A model generated the notes under the pieces. It did not search any database, was not told the DNA's origin, and saw only the letters and a program-made list of their open reading frames with translations. Positions 1 to 9,104 of a DNA stretch of 32,012 nt are shown here, piece after piece; the first letter of the stretch is position 1, and each line of letters opens with the position of its first letter. Source of the DNA: a virus; IMG/VR virus record IMGVR_UViG_3300037587_000445, positions 1 to 32,012 of that record. One strand, written 5' to 3'. A program made the translations under genes and the position numbers.

Positions 1-1
1 C

Positions 2-766
2 GACCATCTAACCAAAAAGGCAACGCATTATAACTGTGAGAACCGCACTTTTTACAGATTGATGAGTGGTGAGTTTGCCCAGGTGCTAACTGATTTAGAT
101 TGGATAGTCAGCGACTGCACAACTAACAGCGAGCTAATACACAACATCAAAGGCGAGTTTTGGTCATTGAATGGTACTTTCGCTAATCGCAGCGATGAAG
201 TAGCCACGGTCGACGGTAAGCGAGTAGAGCCGACATCAGAGCAGCAAGAGAACATGGGGCCGGGTGTTAGTGTAAGCGATTCAGAGTTGACCGAGTTTTG
301 CGCGAAGCTCGGAGTTGATGGCGTAGCTAGCTATAAGTCAACGTGCGAGCCACAATTAGGTAAGCCGCCGCTACAAGTAGGTGACACGATAGAAACAAAT
401 GACGGCGCGACACTTGAAAAGACCGGTGACAATACGTTTTTATGCATCAAGTCCGGTGATAAGCCGGTATTCACGCAAGCGGGTGCGAGACCTCCTGCTG
501 GCTGTCGCGCTATTCACATTGACGAAATGAACGAGGTTGAAATACTTTACAGCTCACCAAGTTTTATTATCTTTAAGGGTGAAGATGGAAAGGAGTGGAA
601 CGGCGGACAGAATTCATTTAAGCCAATAGACAACAGGACAGAAAATGAGCGACTTCGTGATGCAATTATCAAAGATGTGAGGGGTGGCGGCTGGAACGAC
701 TTAGAATATCTGTGCGATAAGCTTTTATCTAGCGATAAATTCACTATCACACTAAACAAGGAGTAA
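2..766 (+). CDS. Phage protein with THY-type motif, truncated at the window start
   Basis: The frame is open from base 2, so the true start lies upstream. The first ATG/TTG codons (59-64) have no ribosome binding site. The residues before them read THYN, then TFYRL, the THY...TFY(R) pattern I associate with repeated modules in accessory proteins of many phages, which argues that they belong to the protein. The C-terminal part (around residues 180-235 counting from base 59) contains EDGKEW and FKPIDNRTE, then a charged helix. No enzymatic motif is visible. It is followed after 3 bases by another small gene and then a terminator, so it is near the end of a plus-strand operon. Function unknown; coding is well supported, the start is outside the window. 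Confidence 0.7.
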   Translation, partial: DHLTKKATHYNCENRTFYRLMSGEFAQVLTDLDWIVSDCTTNSELIHNIKGEFWSLNGTFANRSDEVATVDGKRVEPTSEQQENMGPGVSVSDSELTEFCAKLGVDGVASYKSTCEPQLGKPPLQVGDTIETNDGATLEKTGDNTFLCIKSGDKPVFTQAGARPPAGCRAIHIDEMNEVEILYSSPSFIIFKGEDGKEWNGGQNSFKPIDNRTENERLRDAIIKDVRGGGWNDLEYLCDKLLSSDKFTITLNKE

Positions 767-769
767 GTA

Positions 770-958
770 ATGACAGATTGCATGAAAGAACTATTGGCTT
801 TTTTAGAGCTACATAAAAATCCAACAGTCAGAACGGCAAGCACCATAAAAAGCGGCTGCATAGTGTGTATCAGCCCAATACCCACGATTTGCGGTGCAGA
901 AGTGCTTTGCAATAGTAATGTTTACAATGATGTCGTGAGGGCCATTAGAGATAAATAA
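770..958 (+). CDS. Small hypothetical phage protein (62 aa)
   Basis: The start is an ATG preceded by AAGGAG at a good distance, inside the tail of the upstream gene, so the two are co-transcribed and probably translationally coupled. The protein has four cysteines, two of them in SGCIVC, and no membrane segment. It is the last gene before the terminator at 980-1001. I do not recognise the family. The strong ribosome binding site and the tight spacing support that it is real. Confidence 0.55.
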   Translation: MTDCMKELLAFLELHKNPTVRTASTIKSGCIVCISPIPTICGAEVLCNSNVYNDVVRAIRDK

Positions 959-979
959 TCACCAACACATAAGCCACTA

Positions 980-1001
980 AGCGCCTAACCGGCGCTTTTT
1001 T
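980..1001 (+). terminator. Rho-independent terminator closing the upstream operon
   Basis: AGCGCC (980-985), five-base loop, GGCGCT (991-996), followed by a T run. It separates the operon entering from the left from the terminase/structural transcript. Confidence 0.85.
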
Positions 1002-1018
1002 ATTACGCGCAAATAGTG

Positions 1019-1027
1019 TGATATAAT
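1019..1027 (+). promoter_or_regulatory. Extended -10 type promoter for the packaging/head block
   Basis: TGA-TATAAT lies 25 bases before the terminase small-subunit start and directly after a terminator. No convincing -35 box is present at the usual distance. The same TGnTAnAAT arrangement recurs before other structural blocks (about 14.06, 15.37, 16.28 and 24.88 kb). Confidence 0.55.
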
Positions 1028-1051
1028 CAATTTTTAACATTGGAGGCTTGG

Positions 1052-1576
1052 ATGAGCCAATCAACAAAATCAGATGATAAACGCATTGGCAATCAGTTCT
1101 GGAAAGCCAGGGCTAAACACGGAAGAAGTAAAATATTTAGCTCACCAAAACAATTATGGGATGCTGCTTGTGAGTACTTCCAGTGGGTATCAGACAACCC
1201 ACTAGGAAAGGCTATCGTTTATCAAGGTGTTGTAGCTAAAGAATCAGAATCATTAATGCGCGCAATGACAATGAAGGGGCTGTGTATTTTCCTCGGTGTT
1301 AACTCGGTTTATTTCAATCATTTTGAAGATGCGCTAGATTTGAAAAGGAAGCAGGGGAAAGATTTTTCTAAAGTCATAAGGGATATCAAAGATATTATTG
1401 AAGTTCAGAAGTTTGAAGGGGCAAGCGCGGGCCTATTAAATGCCAACATTATAGCGAGAGATTTAGGGCTGACAGATAAGCAATCAGTTGAAAGTAAATC
1501 CATAATTGTTGAGATTCCACCGGACGCATCACCAGAGGACGCAGCAAAGATATATAACGAGTTAATGAATAGTTAG
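1052..1576 (+). CDS. terS: Terminase small subunit
   Basis: 174 residues from ATG 1052, chosen because GGAGG sits 5 bases before it; a TTG at 1040 in the same frame lies before that site. The protein is helical and charged, with a region around residues 25-100 (LWDAACEYFQW, MKGLCIFLGV) typical of the N-terminal DNA-binding part of gp3-type small terminases. It ends in the widely conserved tail IVEIPPDASPEDAAKIYNEL. Known role: recognises the packaging site on phage DNA and loads the large subunit. It lies directly before the large terminase gene, the normal position. Assignment rests on position, length and tail motif. Confidence 0.85.
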   Translation: MSQSTKSDDKRIGNQFWKARAKHGRSKIFSSPKQLWDAACEYFQWVSDNPLGKAIVYQGVVAKESESLMRAMTMKGLCIFLGVNSVYFNHFEDALDLKRKQGKDFSKVIRDIKDIIEVQKFEGASAGLLNANIIARDLGLTDKQSVESKSIIVEIPPDASPEDAAKIYNELMNS

Positions 1577-1655
1577 CGCATAAACTATGAATAAACGAAT
1601 AAAAGTACAGATATTCACGGCAATGTATTATTAATTATGAATAAAAGGTGAATAA

Positions 1656-3254
1656 GTGCCTATTCCGTTCGAGTTTGATTTTAAAAACCCTGATTACACA
1701 TCTGTTTTTGTTCGTCGACAACAAAGGCTCAAAGCTTTACGGGCCAATTCAGAAAAACTGCCAATGATTAAAGCATTTTATAAAATGAATCCTGCGCAAT
1801 TCATTATTGATTGGGGCTGTACCTTTGATCCGCGAAATGTCGAACGAGGATTACCGGCTATCATTCCCTTTTTGCTATTCCCAAAGCAAGAGGAATGGAT
1901 TAACTGGTGCGTTAATCAATGGAAGATTCAAGAGCCAGCGCCAACAGTTAAAAGCCGAGATATGGGCCTGAGTTGGCTATCTGTCGGGCTTGCGTCAACG
2001 CTTTGTATGTTTAACCGAGAAATGGTTATAGGGTTTGGTTCCCGCAAAGAGGAATATGTTGACAAGATAGGTGCGCCAAAGTCTTTATTTTACAAGGCTA
2101 GAATGTTTTCTAAAATGGTTCCTCAAGAGTTTAGGGCGGGATTCGACGATAGAAAAACCGCACCACATATGCGGATCATGTTCCCTGGTACTGGATCGAC
2201 AATCATTGGCGAGTCAGGTGATGGAATAGGGCGGGGTGATAGGGCATCAATTTATTTTGTAGACGAGGCCGCTTTTCTTGAGCGGCCTCAATTAGTCGAA
2301 GCGTCATTATCACAAACAACCAACTGTAGAATTGACATATCGACACCTAATGGATCAAACAACCCGTTTGCAACAAAAGTGCTTTCGGGTAATTTTAATA
2401 CATTTACTTTCTTTTGGCGCGACGATCCACGTAAGGACGATGCTTGGTATGAAAAGCAAAAAAGAGAACTCGATCAAGTAACGATAGCCCAAGAGATTGA
2501 TATTGATTTCAACGCTTCGGTTGAGGGTGTATTAATCCCATCTGCCTGGGTGCAATCAGCTATTGACGCTCATATTAAATTAGGAATAGATCCATATGGT
2601 GAAAAAACATCAGCGCTAGATGTTGCTGATTGCGGCAAGGATGAAAACGCGCAATCATTCAGGAATGGAATATTACTAGAAGATGTAATTAGCTGGCATG
2701 GGAAATCTGTAGAGGACATATTCGGCACCACAAACAAAGCCTTTGATAATTGCGACGAGAAAGGCTATAGGCGGCTTAAGTTTGATTCTGACGGGCTTGG
2801 TGCTGGTGTTCGCGGTGATGGCCGGGTATTGAATGAAACAAGAAGCGGAAAAATAGAAGTAATACCTCACTATGGATCTGCTGGCGTTGTTAATGGCGAT
2901 GATCCTGTTTTTGAGAGTGATGACTCCGATCATCCAAGGCTAGTAAAAGAGTTTTTTGCTAATTACAAGGCACAAAGTTGGTGGTCGTTGAGAGAAAGAT
3001 TTAAGCTAACACATGAGGCAGTGACGGATGGCAGAGAGTTTGATTCTGCTGATATAATATCAATATCATCTAAGTTAAGTAATTTAAATAAGGCCACCAC
3101 TGAGCTGTCCCAGCCAACATACAAAAAAGATGGCAAAGGCCGAGTTTTAGTTAATAAAGCCCCAGATGACTCGAAGTCTCCCAATGATGCCGATTCAATC
3201 AATATGTGCTATGCTCCGCAAGAAGAATCTCAGACATTCGGTCTAATTTTTTAA
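1656..3254 (+). CDS. terL: Terminase large subunit (packaging ATPase and nuclease)
   Basis: 532 residues. Start is GTG 1656 preceded by AAGGTG. The N-terminal ATPase shows a Walker-A-like KSRDMGLSW (99-107), a Walker B strand IYFVDEAAF (199-207) and the coupling motif STPNG (229-233). The C-terminal RNase-H-fold nuclease has acidic residues in LDVADCGKDE (321-330), KFDSDGLGAG (375-384) and SPNDADSIN (508-516). The P-loop is the divergent SRDMGxSW type seen in some phage terminases rather than GxxxxGKS. It translocates DNA into the prohead and cuts it. A 79-base gap separates it from the small subunit; the portal gene follows after 12 bases. Confidence 0.93.
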   Translation: MPIPFEFDFKNPDYTSVFVRRQQRLKALRANSEKLPMIKAFYKMNPAQFIIDWGCTFDPRNVERGLPAIIPFLLFPKQEEWINWCVNQWKIQEPAPTVKSRDMGLSWLSVGLASTLCMFNREMVIGFGSRKEEYVDKIGAPKSLFYKARMFSKMVPQEFRAGFDDRKTAPHMRIMFPGTGSTIIGESGDGIGRGDRASIYFVDEAAFLERPQLVEASLSQTTNCRIDISTPNGSNNPFATKVLSGNFNTFTFFWRDDPRKDDAWYEKQKRELDQVTIAQEIDIDFNASVEGVLIPSAWVQSAIDAHIKLGIDPYGEKTSALDVADCGKDENAQSFRNGILLEDVISWHGKSVEDIFGTTNKAFDNCDEKGYRRLKFDSDGLGAGVRGDGRVLNETRSGKIEVIPHYGSAGVVNGDDPVFESDDSDHPRLVKEFFANYKAQSWWSLRERFKLTHEAVTDGREFDSADIISISSKLSNLNKATTELSQPTYKKDGKGRVLVNKAPDDSKSPNDADSINMCYAPQEESQTFGLIF

Positions 3255-3266
3255 CAAAGGTGTTTT

Positions 3267-4640
3267 ATGTTTGGCCTATCAAAGAAAGAAAAGAAAGAGA
3301 AATTAGTCGCTCAATATAACAGCGAGGTAAAAGATTTACTCATTCAGATTAACAGCAACACGGAAAGGTCAAATTTATTTGCCAGCATCCAGGGCGGCGG
3401 GTTTGATTTCGCTGATGCGCTGCACAATGTGTTCGAGGATTTCGGCTATCCGGCTAAATTACATTTCTTCAATTTCTGGAATATGTTTAGGCGGTTTGGC
3501 CCAGCTGCCGCTGTCGTTGAGATTCCGCCGAATCTATGCTGGTTATCGCCTCCTGAAGTTAAAGGTTCAGACCAATTTAATAGTGAGTTTGAAAAGCTCG
3601 CCAAGAATACGCGATTATGGAACCGATTAAAGGGACTGGATAAGCGGCAACGAGTCGGGCGATATGCCGGGCTGTTTATTCAGGTTGGCGATAACAAGAA
3701 ACCTAGTGAGCCTGTCGAGGCGTTAAACGGCATCGGTAATATTCACAACCTTAAGCCAATTTACGAGGGTCAATTAGAAGTATCAACCACTGACACGGAC
3801 GCAAAAAGCCCAACGTTCGGCGACCCAACGATGTATACCTTCTCATCGGGTAATACAGGCAACAGAGATGACAGGGCGGCTATTGCATTCCAGATCCACC
3901 CATCTAGGTTAATTGTCACCGCAGAGGGCGCAGATGACGGTACAATCTACGGCATTAGCGCACTGGAAAACATATTCAATGATCTAATGGATTTGAGAAA
4001 AATCAGCGGTGCCGGTGGTGAGGGTTACTATCAAAACACCCGAAGCGCTCCGGTAATAGAGGCCGAGGCGGGGTTCAAACCGCCAACCGGGAAAGATGGA
4101 ATGAAAGACCTAGAGCAAGAAATTGATGATTTTCTCAATAAATGGAGGAAGAAATTCGTCAGCCAAGGATTAAAGTTTGTATATCCTGACATCACTCTCG
4201 ACAACCCTAAAGAATTCGCGGAAAACTCTTGGAACAACATCGCAGCGGGTAGCGGTATCTCATCAAGTGTATTAAGAGGCACACAGACCGGCGTGTTAGC
4301 TGGCGATAAGGATAATCAATCAACATTAACAACCATGCAGTCAAGGCGCGAAAATTACCTAACAGAGCTTGTCACTGACTTTGTTGATTGGATGATACGA
4401 CACAAGGTTTTACCCGCGTCCGAATTTGAAATTATTTGGGATGACTTGCTGGCAATCGGGGACGATGAGAAATTATCTATGGGTGATAAGATGGCTGCAA
4501 TTAACGAAGCTTCGTTTAAGTCAGCGTTACCAGCAGTGTTCAGTGTGGACGAAATACGCGAAACCTCAGGATTTGAGAAGCTTGACTTTGAAATTCCCAC
4601 CGAAAAATTAGACGATGATGGTTCAGACGATGGCGAGTAA
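3267..4640 (+). CDS. Portal protein (DUF1073 type)
   Basis: 457 residues, ATG with AAGGTG upstream. N-terminal region LHFFNFWNMFRRFGPAAAVV, then WLSPPEV and the central IHPSRLIV...YGISALENIFNDLMDL segment match the DUF1073 class of portal proteins. The later part has the IAAGSGISSSVLRGTQTGVL segment, also typical of that class. Known role: forms the dodecameric ring at the capsid vertex through which DNA is packed and to which the neck attaches. The position directly after TerL fits. The C-terminus is very acidic and overlaps the start of the MuF gene by 11 bases. Confidence 0.9.
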   Translation: MFGLSKKEKKEKLVAQYNSEVKDLLIQINSNTERSNLFASIQGGGFDFADALHNVFEDFGYPAKLHFFNFWNMFRRFGPAAAVVEIPPNLCWLSPPEVKGSDQFNSEFEKLAKNTRLWNRLKGLDKRQRVGRYAGLFIQVGDNKKPSEPVEALNGIGNIHNLKPIYEGQLEVSTTDTDAKSPTFGDPTMYTFSSGNTGNRDDRAAIAFQIHPSRLIVTAEGADDGTIYGISALENIFNDLMDLRKISGAGGEGYYQNTRSAPVIEAEAGFKPPTGKDGMKDLEQEIDDFLNKWRKKFVSQGLKFVYPDITLDNPKEFAENSWNNIAAGSGISSSVLRGTQTGVLAGDKDNQSTLTTMQSRRENYLTELVTDFVDWMIRHKVLPASEFEIIWDDLLAIGDDEKLSMGDKMAAINEASFKSALPAVFSVDEIRETSGFEKLDFEIPTEKLDDDGSDDGE

Positions 4641-5574
4641 AGCCACAAGGCAAGAGCAAGACCCGACTAATCAAGCCGGGACTAGGCGAAGGGCTACCCG
4701 AGACAACAACCGCCGCCTAAACAATTCGGCGCGCGAAGTGTTGGCTATTTGGCGCAATGTCGGCGCGAAGAAAACCACCCGCAAGAAAATAATCAACCAA
4801 GAATCTGAAGCGCTGGATTTTTATGTCTATGACCTATCCGCTCAAGATAAGTCGGATTTATCTGTTGAGATATCTGATTCAGTAAATGAAAACCTAGAAA
4901 CGACCACCGCAGCGCCGCCCTTTAATTGGTATTATGAGCAATACATAGAGCAAGCGTATAGAGGCGGCACGATACAAGAAAACGCTGAAATTGCCGTTTT
5001 GCTTGCTCTAATCGCCGGTTCGATCACCATTGAAACCACTAGTATATTATCGTCATCGCGCTATCTTGATTTGTTAGAGGCTGCGGTAAACAAAAACTAC
5101 CCACTGTTTAAGGGACTATCCGAAACAACCAGCAAGCAAATATTTCAAGTGATTAACGATGGCATCGACGCCGGGTTAAGTAAGAACGCGATCAGGCGCA
5201 AGATTTTAGAGCGTTACGAGGTTGCCAAATCATCAGCCAAGCGAATAGTGGACACTGAGGTTAACCGGAAATACAACAACGCCAGGACTGACTTGATAAA
5301 GTTTTACCGGGACAATGGCGAGCCTTTAGCTGTTCAGCACATATCGGCGTTACTAGCAACGACAAGACGGCATCACGCCGCACGCCATGGACGGGCTTAC
5401 ACGCCAGAGCAGCAAGATAGATGGTGGGCCGAGGGAGTCAATCGAATAAATTGCCATTGTTCAATCAGGGCCATAGTCGTTAATCGAGACGGCACAGTCG
5501 CAAATAAAGAGGCTCAAAACAAAGTGATCGCTCGCGGTAAGGAAATATTCGAATCAATAAGTGAGATTGGTTAA
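4630..5574 (+). CDS. MuF-type phage head morphogenesis protein
   Basis: About 314 residues. The start is uncertain: in-frame ATGs occur at 4615, 4618 and 4630, all inside the portal gene, and none has a strong binding site; 4630 has a weak GATGG upstream. The C-terminal domain (about the last 110 residues) shows the SPP1 gp7/Mu gpF signature: DTEVNRKYNNAR, HISALLATTRRHHAARHG, DRWWAEGVNRINCHCSIR. Here RHHAARHGR and INCHCS hold the conserved His/Cys residues. Known role: minor capsid protein made with the portal. It lies between portal and protease, the usual place. The N-terminal 40 residues are basic. Confidence 0.88.
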   Translation: MASKATRQEQDPTNQAGTRRRATRDNNRRLNNSAREVLAIWRNVGAKKTTRKKIINQESEALDFYVYDLSAQDKSDLSVEISDSVNENLETTTAAPPFNWYYEQYIEQAYRGGTIQENAEIAVLLALIAGSITIETTSILSSSRYLDLLEAAVNKNYPLFKGLSETTSKQIFQVINDGIDAGLSKNAIRRKILERYEVAKSSAKRIVDTEVNRKYNNARTDLIKFYRDNGEPLAVQHISALLATTRRHHAARHGRAYTPEQQDRWWAEGVNRINCHCSIRAIVVNRDGTVANKEAQNKVIARGKEIFESISEIG

Positions 5575-5595
5575 AATGACCAAATTTTGGTTAGT

Positions 5596-5623
5596 TTGAA
5601 ATTAAACAAAACTAGCGTATAAT
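5596..5623 (+). promoter_or_regulatory. Promoter before the prohead protease/capsid block
   Basis: TTGAAA (5596-5601), 16-base spacer, TATAAT (5618-5623), 30 bases before the next start codon. A TAGTTT/AAACTA inverted repeat spans the -35 and spacer, and a short palindrome, ACCAAATTTTGGT, lies just upstream. This is the only structural-block promoter in the window with a good -35 box. Confidence 0.6.
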
Positions 5624-5653
5624 CATATCTAATAAATTAAGGCATAGGTAACA

Positions 5654-7012
5654 ATGAAAAGATTTCATTTTTGCACACAAAAAGTCAATCGCGATCACAT
5701 TAAGCGCGAAACCCGAAAGGGCGTTGAGCATATCATATTAACCTCTTTTACCTTGCCGCCTAATATTGTAATGAATGGCGGTTTATATCCTGCTGAAGAG
5801 GTAGACAAGTCGTTTGAGTCACTAAACCGCACACCGGTAACTGTTGAGCATCCAGAAATTGACGGAATGTTTGTTTCGGCAAGCGATCCGGAAACTGATT
5901 TTGATTTCCGTTTTGGCGCTTTCAATGAGAATGCTCGCAAAATGCCAGATGGCCGAATTGCTCTTGATAAAGTAATTAATGTTCAAAAAGCGTTAATGAC
6001 CGATAAAGGTAAGCGCTTACTTGATCGAATCGATGAGCTGGAAACAAACGACAATGCACGACCGATGCATACCAGCGTTGGCGTATTTCTTGATGTTGAA
6101 GAGGTTGAGCTTTCAACCAATGAAGCAGGTCAGGAATTTACTTGGATTGCTCGTGATATGATATTCGACCATGACGCCATCTTGCTTGATAGTGTTGGCG
6201 CATCGACTCCCGATCAAGGCACTGGAATTGGCATTAACAAAGAGCAGCTAAAGGTTAGTCATTTTGTTGTTGAATCACCCATTGAGCGAGAAGTAAAAGC
6301 CACCAATTATCTAACTAACGAATTATCGTTTGACCAAATCGAGCATGAGTTATTTAAAGAGCTTAACAAGGGCATAGAGGAGAATTTCAGTTGGATAGTA
6401 GCTGTATTCGATGACAGTTTCATCTTTCATACAAGCGAAGGTGAAATGTTCAGATCTAATTATACAGTTGATGATTTAGATAATGTAAGTATTCAAGACA
6501 CGCGGCTACCAGTGGAACGCGTTGTTGAATTCAAACCCATAAACACCACTGACACAAACGGAGATAGCGCTATGCGTGATCAAATCATTGCCGAACTTGC
6601 GAAGCTAGGGATCACGGTTAACGCCGAAATCACCGATGCTGAACTAATGGCGAAATACAATGAAGCGTTGACCGCCAATAAAGGCGATGATACGCAAGAC
6701 CCTGGTAATATTGCTGAGATTGTCGCTAACGCGGTAAAAGACGCTGTTGAACCATTAACCCAAAAGATTAACGGTTTAGAAACCAAGTTACAGGAAGATT
6801 CCGACAAAGAATTGACCGAGCTTGCTGACTATATTGTTAATTCAAAGCAACGACCAGAGTTTACAGCAGATCAAATCAAAGGGCTTGGCGTCGACACTGC
6901 CCGGTCAATTGCTGCTAACTGTGGCTTTTCTCAAGGCATTGGTTCAACAATGCAAGTCAATAACCATGAATCTGAAACGTTTGTTACAAACGTTGACGAT
7001 TTACCAGAATAG
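5654..7012 (+). CDS. Prohead protease with C-terminal scaffold domain (DUF2213-like)
   Basis: 452 residues, ATG with AGGTAAC upstream. The N-terminal half resembles DUF2213-type capsid maturation proteases: NGGLYPAEEVDKSF, then TPVTVEHPE with a candidate catalytic His, then MHTSVGVFLD and IFDHDAILLDSVGAST. The C-terminal half after about residue 300 is acidic and helical, with a likely coiled coil around residues 355-385, as expected for a built-in scaffold. Known role: scaffold for shell assembly, later self-removed by the protease. It sits between MuF and the capsid genes, and has its own promoter. Catalytic residues are inferred from the motif, not proven. Confidence 0.78.
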   Translation: MKRFHFCTQKVNRDHIKRETRKGVEHIILTSFTLPPNIVMNGGLYPAEEVDKSFESLNRTPVTVEHPEIDGMFVSASDPETDFDFRFGAFNENARKMPDGRIALDKVINVQKALMTDKGKRLLDRIDELETNDNARPMHTSVGVFLDVEEVELSTNEAGQEFTWIARDMIFDHDAILLDSVGASTPDQGTGIGINKEQLKVSHFVVESPIEREVKATNYLTNELSFDQIEHELFKELNKGIEENFSWIVAVFDDSFIFHTSEGEMFRSNYTVDDLDNVSIQDTRLPVERVVEFKPINTTDTNGDSAMRDQIIAELAKLGITVNAEITDAELMAKYNEALTANKGDDTQDPGNIAEIVANAVKDAVEPLTQKINGLETKLQEDSDKELTELADYIVNSKQRPEFTADQIKGLGVDTARSIAANCGFSQGIGSTMQVNNHESETFVTNVDDLPE

Positions 7013-7023
7013 GGGGCTAACTA

Positions 7024-7494
7024 ATGGCTACTAAAGGAAAACGTAATATCTATGTTGGCCCTGCTGATCACGGTCACGCAGGCAAGCCGCTAAACGTCGA
7101 GGGTAAGGCGCTTGGTGTTGTTCGTCCAGGCGCGTTATGTTCTGAGGCTGCAACCGGCATTGATGAAAACGCCGTTGCCGCAACGGTATTCGGTGCATCT
7201 CGATTGTGGGCTGATAAAGACCAACAACGCACGCGATCAGTTGATTTCGATTGGATTATCAACGAAAACATGGTTGCAATTCGCGCTCGCTCAGGTGAGT
7301 TTTTGAATGTGTTGGTCGCAACAGGTCAGGCAATTACTAAAAGCGGTACTCCGTTGAGTTCTAACGGTGATGGCACGTTAAAAATCGCAGTAACCCCGGC
7401 AGTCGTCGGCGTGACGAGCGAGGAAATTTTAGCGTATTCCGATGAAATCATAACAACCACAGGCGTCGAGCTTGTTCTTGTTGTAATAGCTTAA
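7024..7494 (+). CDS. Putative capsid decoration protein
   Basis: 156 residues, ATG with GGGGG upstream. It is a Gly/Ala/Val/Thr-rich, beta-type protein with no membrane segment or cysteine-metal motif beyond a single Cys. The start MATKGKRNIYVGPADHGHAG and the frequent short beta repeats look like a surface or cement protein. It lies between protease/scaffold and major capsid, the standard place for decoration proteins (as with lambda gpD). No family was recognised, so the role is inferred from position and composition. Confidence 0.6.
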   Translation: MATKGKRNIYVGPADHGHAGKPLNVEGKALGVVRPGALCSEAATGIDENAVAATVFGASRLWADKDQQRTRSVDFDWIINENMVAIRARSGEFLNVLVATGQAITKSGTPLSSNGDGTLKIAVTPAVVGVTSEEILAYSDEIITTTGVELVLVVIA

Positions 7495-7504
7495 GGAGCT
7501 AATT

Positions 7505-8581
7505 ATGATTTTTAATAAAACATTAGTTGCAAATAGCATTGCAGCAAAACGACAGTTACGAGAGCGTGACGCTATTCGTTCTTGTTTCAACATTAACGAA
7601 CAACGATTTGGCGGTGAATACCGGGCGCATGGCTTAAAGGCTAATGCCGGTCGAATTCCTGATGAAGTATTCCGCGAGTTTGACAATGTGACAGTTGAGC
7701 GCATGAAGCTTGATGAGGGTGATGCTTTCCTCAACGATCTAATGCCTATGTCTCGTGCATTGCCTATCGGTAAGCTAACGTTTGAGAATCGTCGCGCAAG
7801 CGATGCGGGTAACGTCCAAACGTCTATGACCGGGCAAATCGGTGTTAAGTTCGATAATGTTGATTTCAGCATTGACGGCACGATCATCCCGGTACACGAT
7901 AACGGATTCAGCCGCAACTGGCGTGAATTCTCAGCCGGTCAATCTGAGGGCTTTGACGTCTTAATTGATGACCAGCGTGAAAACGTATCGGCACACCGTA
8001 ATCACCTCGCTGATACGTTCCTTGATGGTCACAAGGACAAGAACAGCCAGGTTATCGTAGTTGATACTCGTAAGTGGGAAGGTATGCGGAATGACGCTCG
8101 CGTTGTTCAAATCGACCTCGGTGCTGGCGGTGTTAACTTTGACTTTACCGACCAAACCAAGACCGGCGATCAAATCAAAAACGCATTCATTGAGATACGC
8201 GATACCATGCGGATCACGAACAAATGTACCTCTGATTTGACTTACTATGTGTCGGAAGAAATCGCCTCGAATTTTGAGCGTAAATTCAGCACACAGTATG
8301 ATGCTCAGACCATCGAAGCCGAACTAATGCAGTTGCGCGGTGTTGCTGGTATCAAAGCGTCTAGCAAGCTTGGCAGCGCAGCGGTTATAGCTGGTAACGA
8401 GCTAATGGCATTCCCAATGAACGGCCTAGTACGGCCATTAACCGGTATGGGTGTTTCAACTATCGCGCAGCCACGACAAGTTTATAATGCAAATTATGAC
8501 TTTATCGTTGCATCCGCTATCGGTTGGGAAGTTCGTACCGATTTCTTCAACAACTCTTGTGCAATGAGCGCTAAGGATTAA
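7505..8581 (+). CDS. Major capsid protein
   Basis: 358 residues, ATG with AAGGAG upstream. Position (after scaffold and decoration, before neck genes), length and the strand-rich, acidic sequence fit an HK97-fold major capsid protein. Visible segments are FGGEYRAHGLKANAGRIPDE near residue 40, the central DDQRENVSAHRNHLADTFLD helix (a candidate backbone helix) and the C-terminal AIGWEVRTDFFN strand, a kind of ending common in major capsid proteins. Forms the icosahedral shell. Assignment rests on gene order and architecture; the exact family is not certain. Confidence 0.8.
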   Translation: MIFNKTLVANSIAAKRQLRERDAIRSCFNINEQRFGGEYRAHGLKANAGRIPDEVFREFDNVTVERMKLDEGDAFLNDLMPMSRALPIGKLTFENRRASDAGNVQTSMTGQIGVKFDNVDFSIDGTIIPVHDNGFSRNWREFSAGQSEGFDVLIDDQRENVSAHRNHLADTFLDGHKDKNSQVIVVDTRKWEGMRNDARVVQIDLGAGGVNFDFTDQTKTGDQIKNAFIEIRDTMRITNKCTSDLTYYVSEEIASNFERKFSTQYDAQTIEAELMQLRGVAGIKASSKLGSAAVIAGNELMAFPMNGLVRPLTGMGVSTIAQPRQVYNANYDFIVASAIGWEVRTDFFNNSCAMSAKD

Positions 8582-8583
8582 TC

Positions 8584-8772
8584 ATGGCTAAAAAGACATT
8601 TGTAGTTACTCACCCTAAACTTTATTTAAAAGTTGACGGCAAGTTAAAGCAGATTAAACCTGGCACTGAGTTATCGATGGATGCCAAGAGCGCCGCAAGC
8701 CTCCTTAAGCAAGGTAAAATCTTGGAAAAGGGGCAGGAAAAGAAGGTCGAAATTGGCGAAGCTGAAAAGTAG
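8584..8772 (+). CDS. Small basic protein after the capsid gene (62 aa)
   Basis: ATG with AAGGA upstream, 2 bases after the capsid stop. The sequence FVVTHPKLYLKVDGKLKQIK is followed by PGTELSMDAKSAASLLKQGK and a charged tail. This is a small beta hairpin plus helix like the short proteins found downstream of major capsid genes in many phages, where they may be head-associated. It is followed by a terminator-like hairpin. Role not known. Confidence 0.6.
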   Translation: MAKKTFVVTHPKLYLKVDGKLKQIKPGTELSMDAKSAASLLKQGKILEKGQEKKVEIGEAEK

Positions 8773-8782
8773 AGTCGATACC

Positions 8783-8805
8783 AAGCCCATTCAGTGAGTG
8801 GGCTT
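8783..8805 (+). terminator. Hairpin terminator after the capsid genes
   Basis: AAGCCCA (8783-8789) pairs with TGGGCTT (8799-8805), followed by a short T/A-rich tract. The tract is imperfect, so it may only attenuate and leave capsid mRNA in excess over downstream genes. Confidence 0.6.
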
Positions 8806-8828
8806 TATTATCAATTCTTGAGGTCGCT

Positions 8829-9104
8829 ATGTCTGATAATCTAATAAACACCCCATTAATTGCAGGTCAGGAAGTTGATCTATATGCTTTCAATAGTATT
8901 ACTGTCGGGACTAAAATAGAAGTCCAGAATATCGGCACAACGGACGTTAGTTTGTACTCACAAGCTGCAACACCAGTTATTAATGATGATGGTAACCAAA
9001 TAATTAAACGCGGCGAATACATGGAAAACGACGAGGGAGATTTGGGCGCATTTGCTATATCACCGCATTCTGACGGGCTGCTCAACGTTAAGGTTTCGTT
9101 ATGA
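8829..9104 (+). CDS. Putative small virion protein (91 aa)
   Basis: ATG with GAGGT upstream. Beta-rich and acidic, with LINTPLIAGQEVDLYAF and VEVQN-like strands (IEVQNIGTTDVSLYS) that resemble single-domain virion adornment proteins. The stop overlaps the next ATG (ATGA), so it is coupled to the 274-residue gene. Unrecognised family; probably head-associated by location. Confidence 0.55.
   Translation: MSDNLINTPLIAGQEVDLYAFNSITVGTKIEVQNIGTTDVSLYSQAATPVINDDGNQIIKRGEYMENDEGDLGAFAISPHSDGLLNVKVSL

Noticed and set aside
1575-1655. Repeated ATGAATAAA sequence between the terminase genes as a small gene or regulatory repeat
   Set aside because: Two copies in an AT-rich gap; the frame gives only 15 residues without a ribosome site.
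7429-7917. 162-codon open frame on the minus strand opposite the capsid genes
   Set aside because: It has no ribosome site, lies fully antisense to well supported virion genes, and its composition (Ser/Leu/Arg-rich) is typical of a shadow frame.
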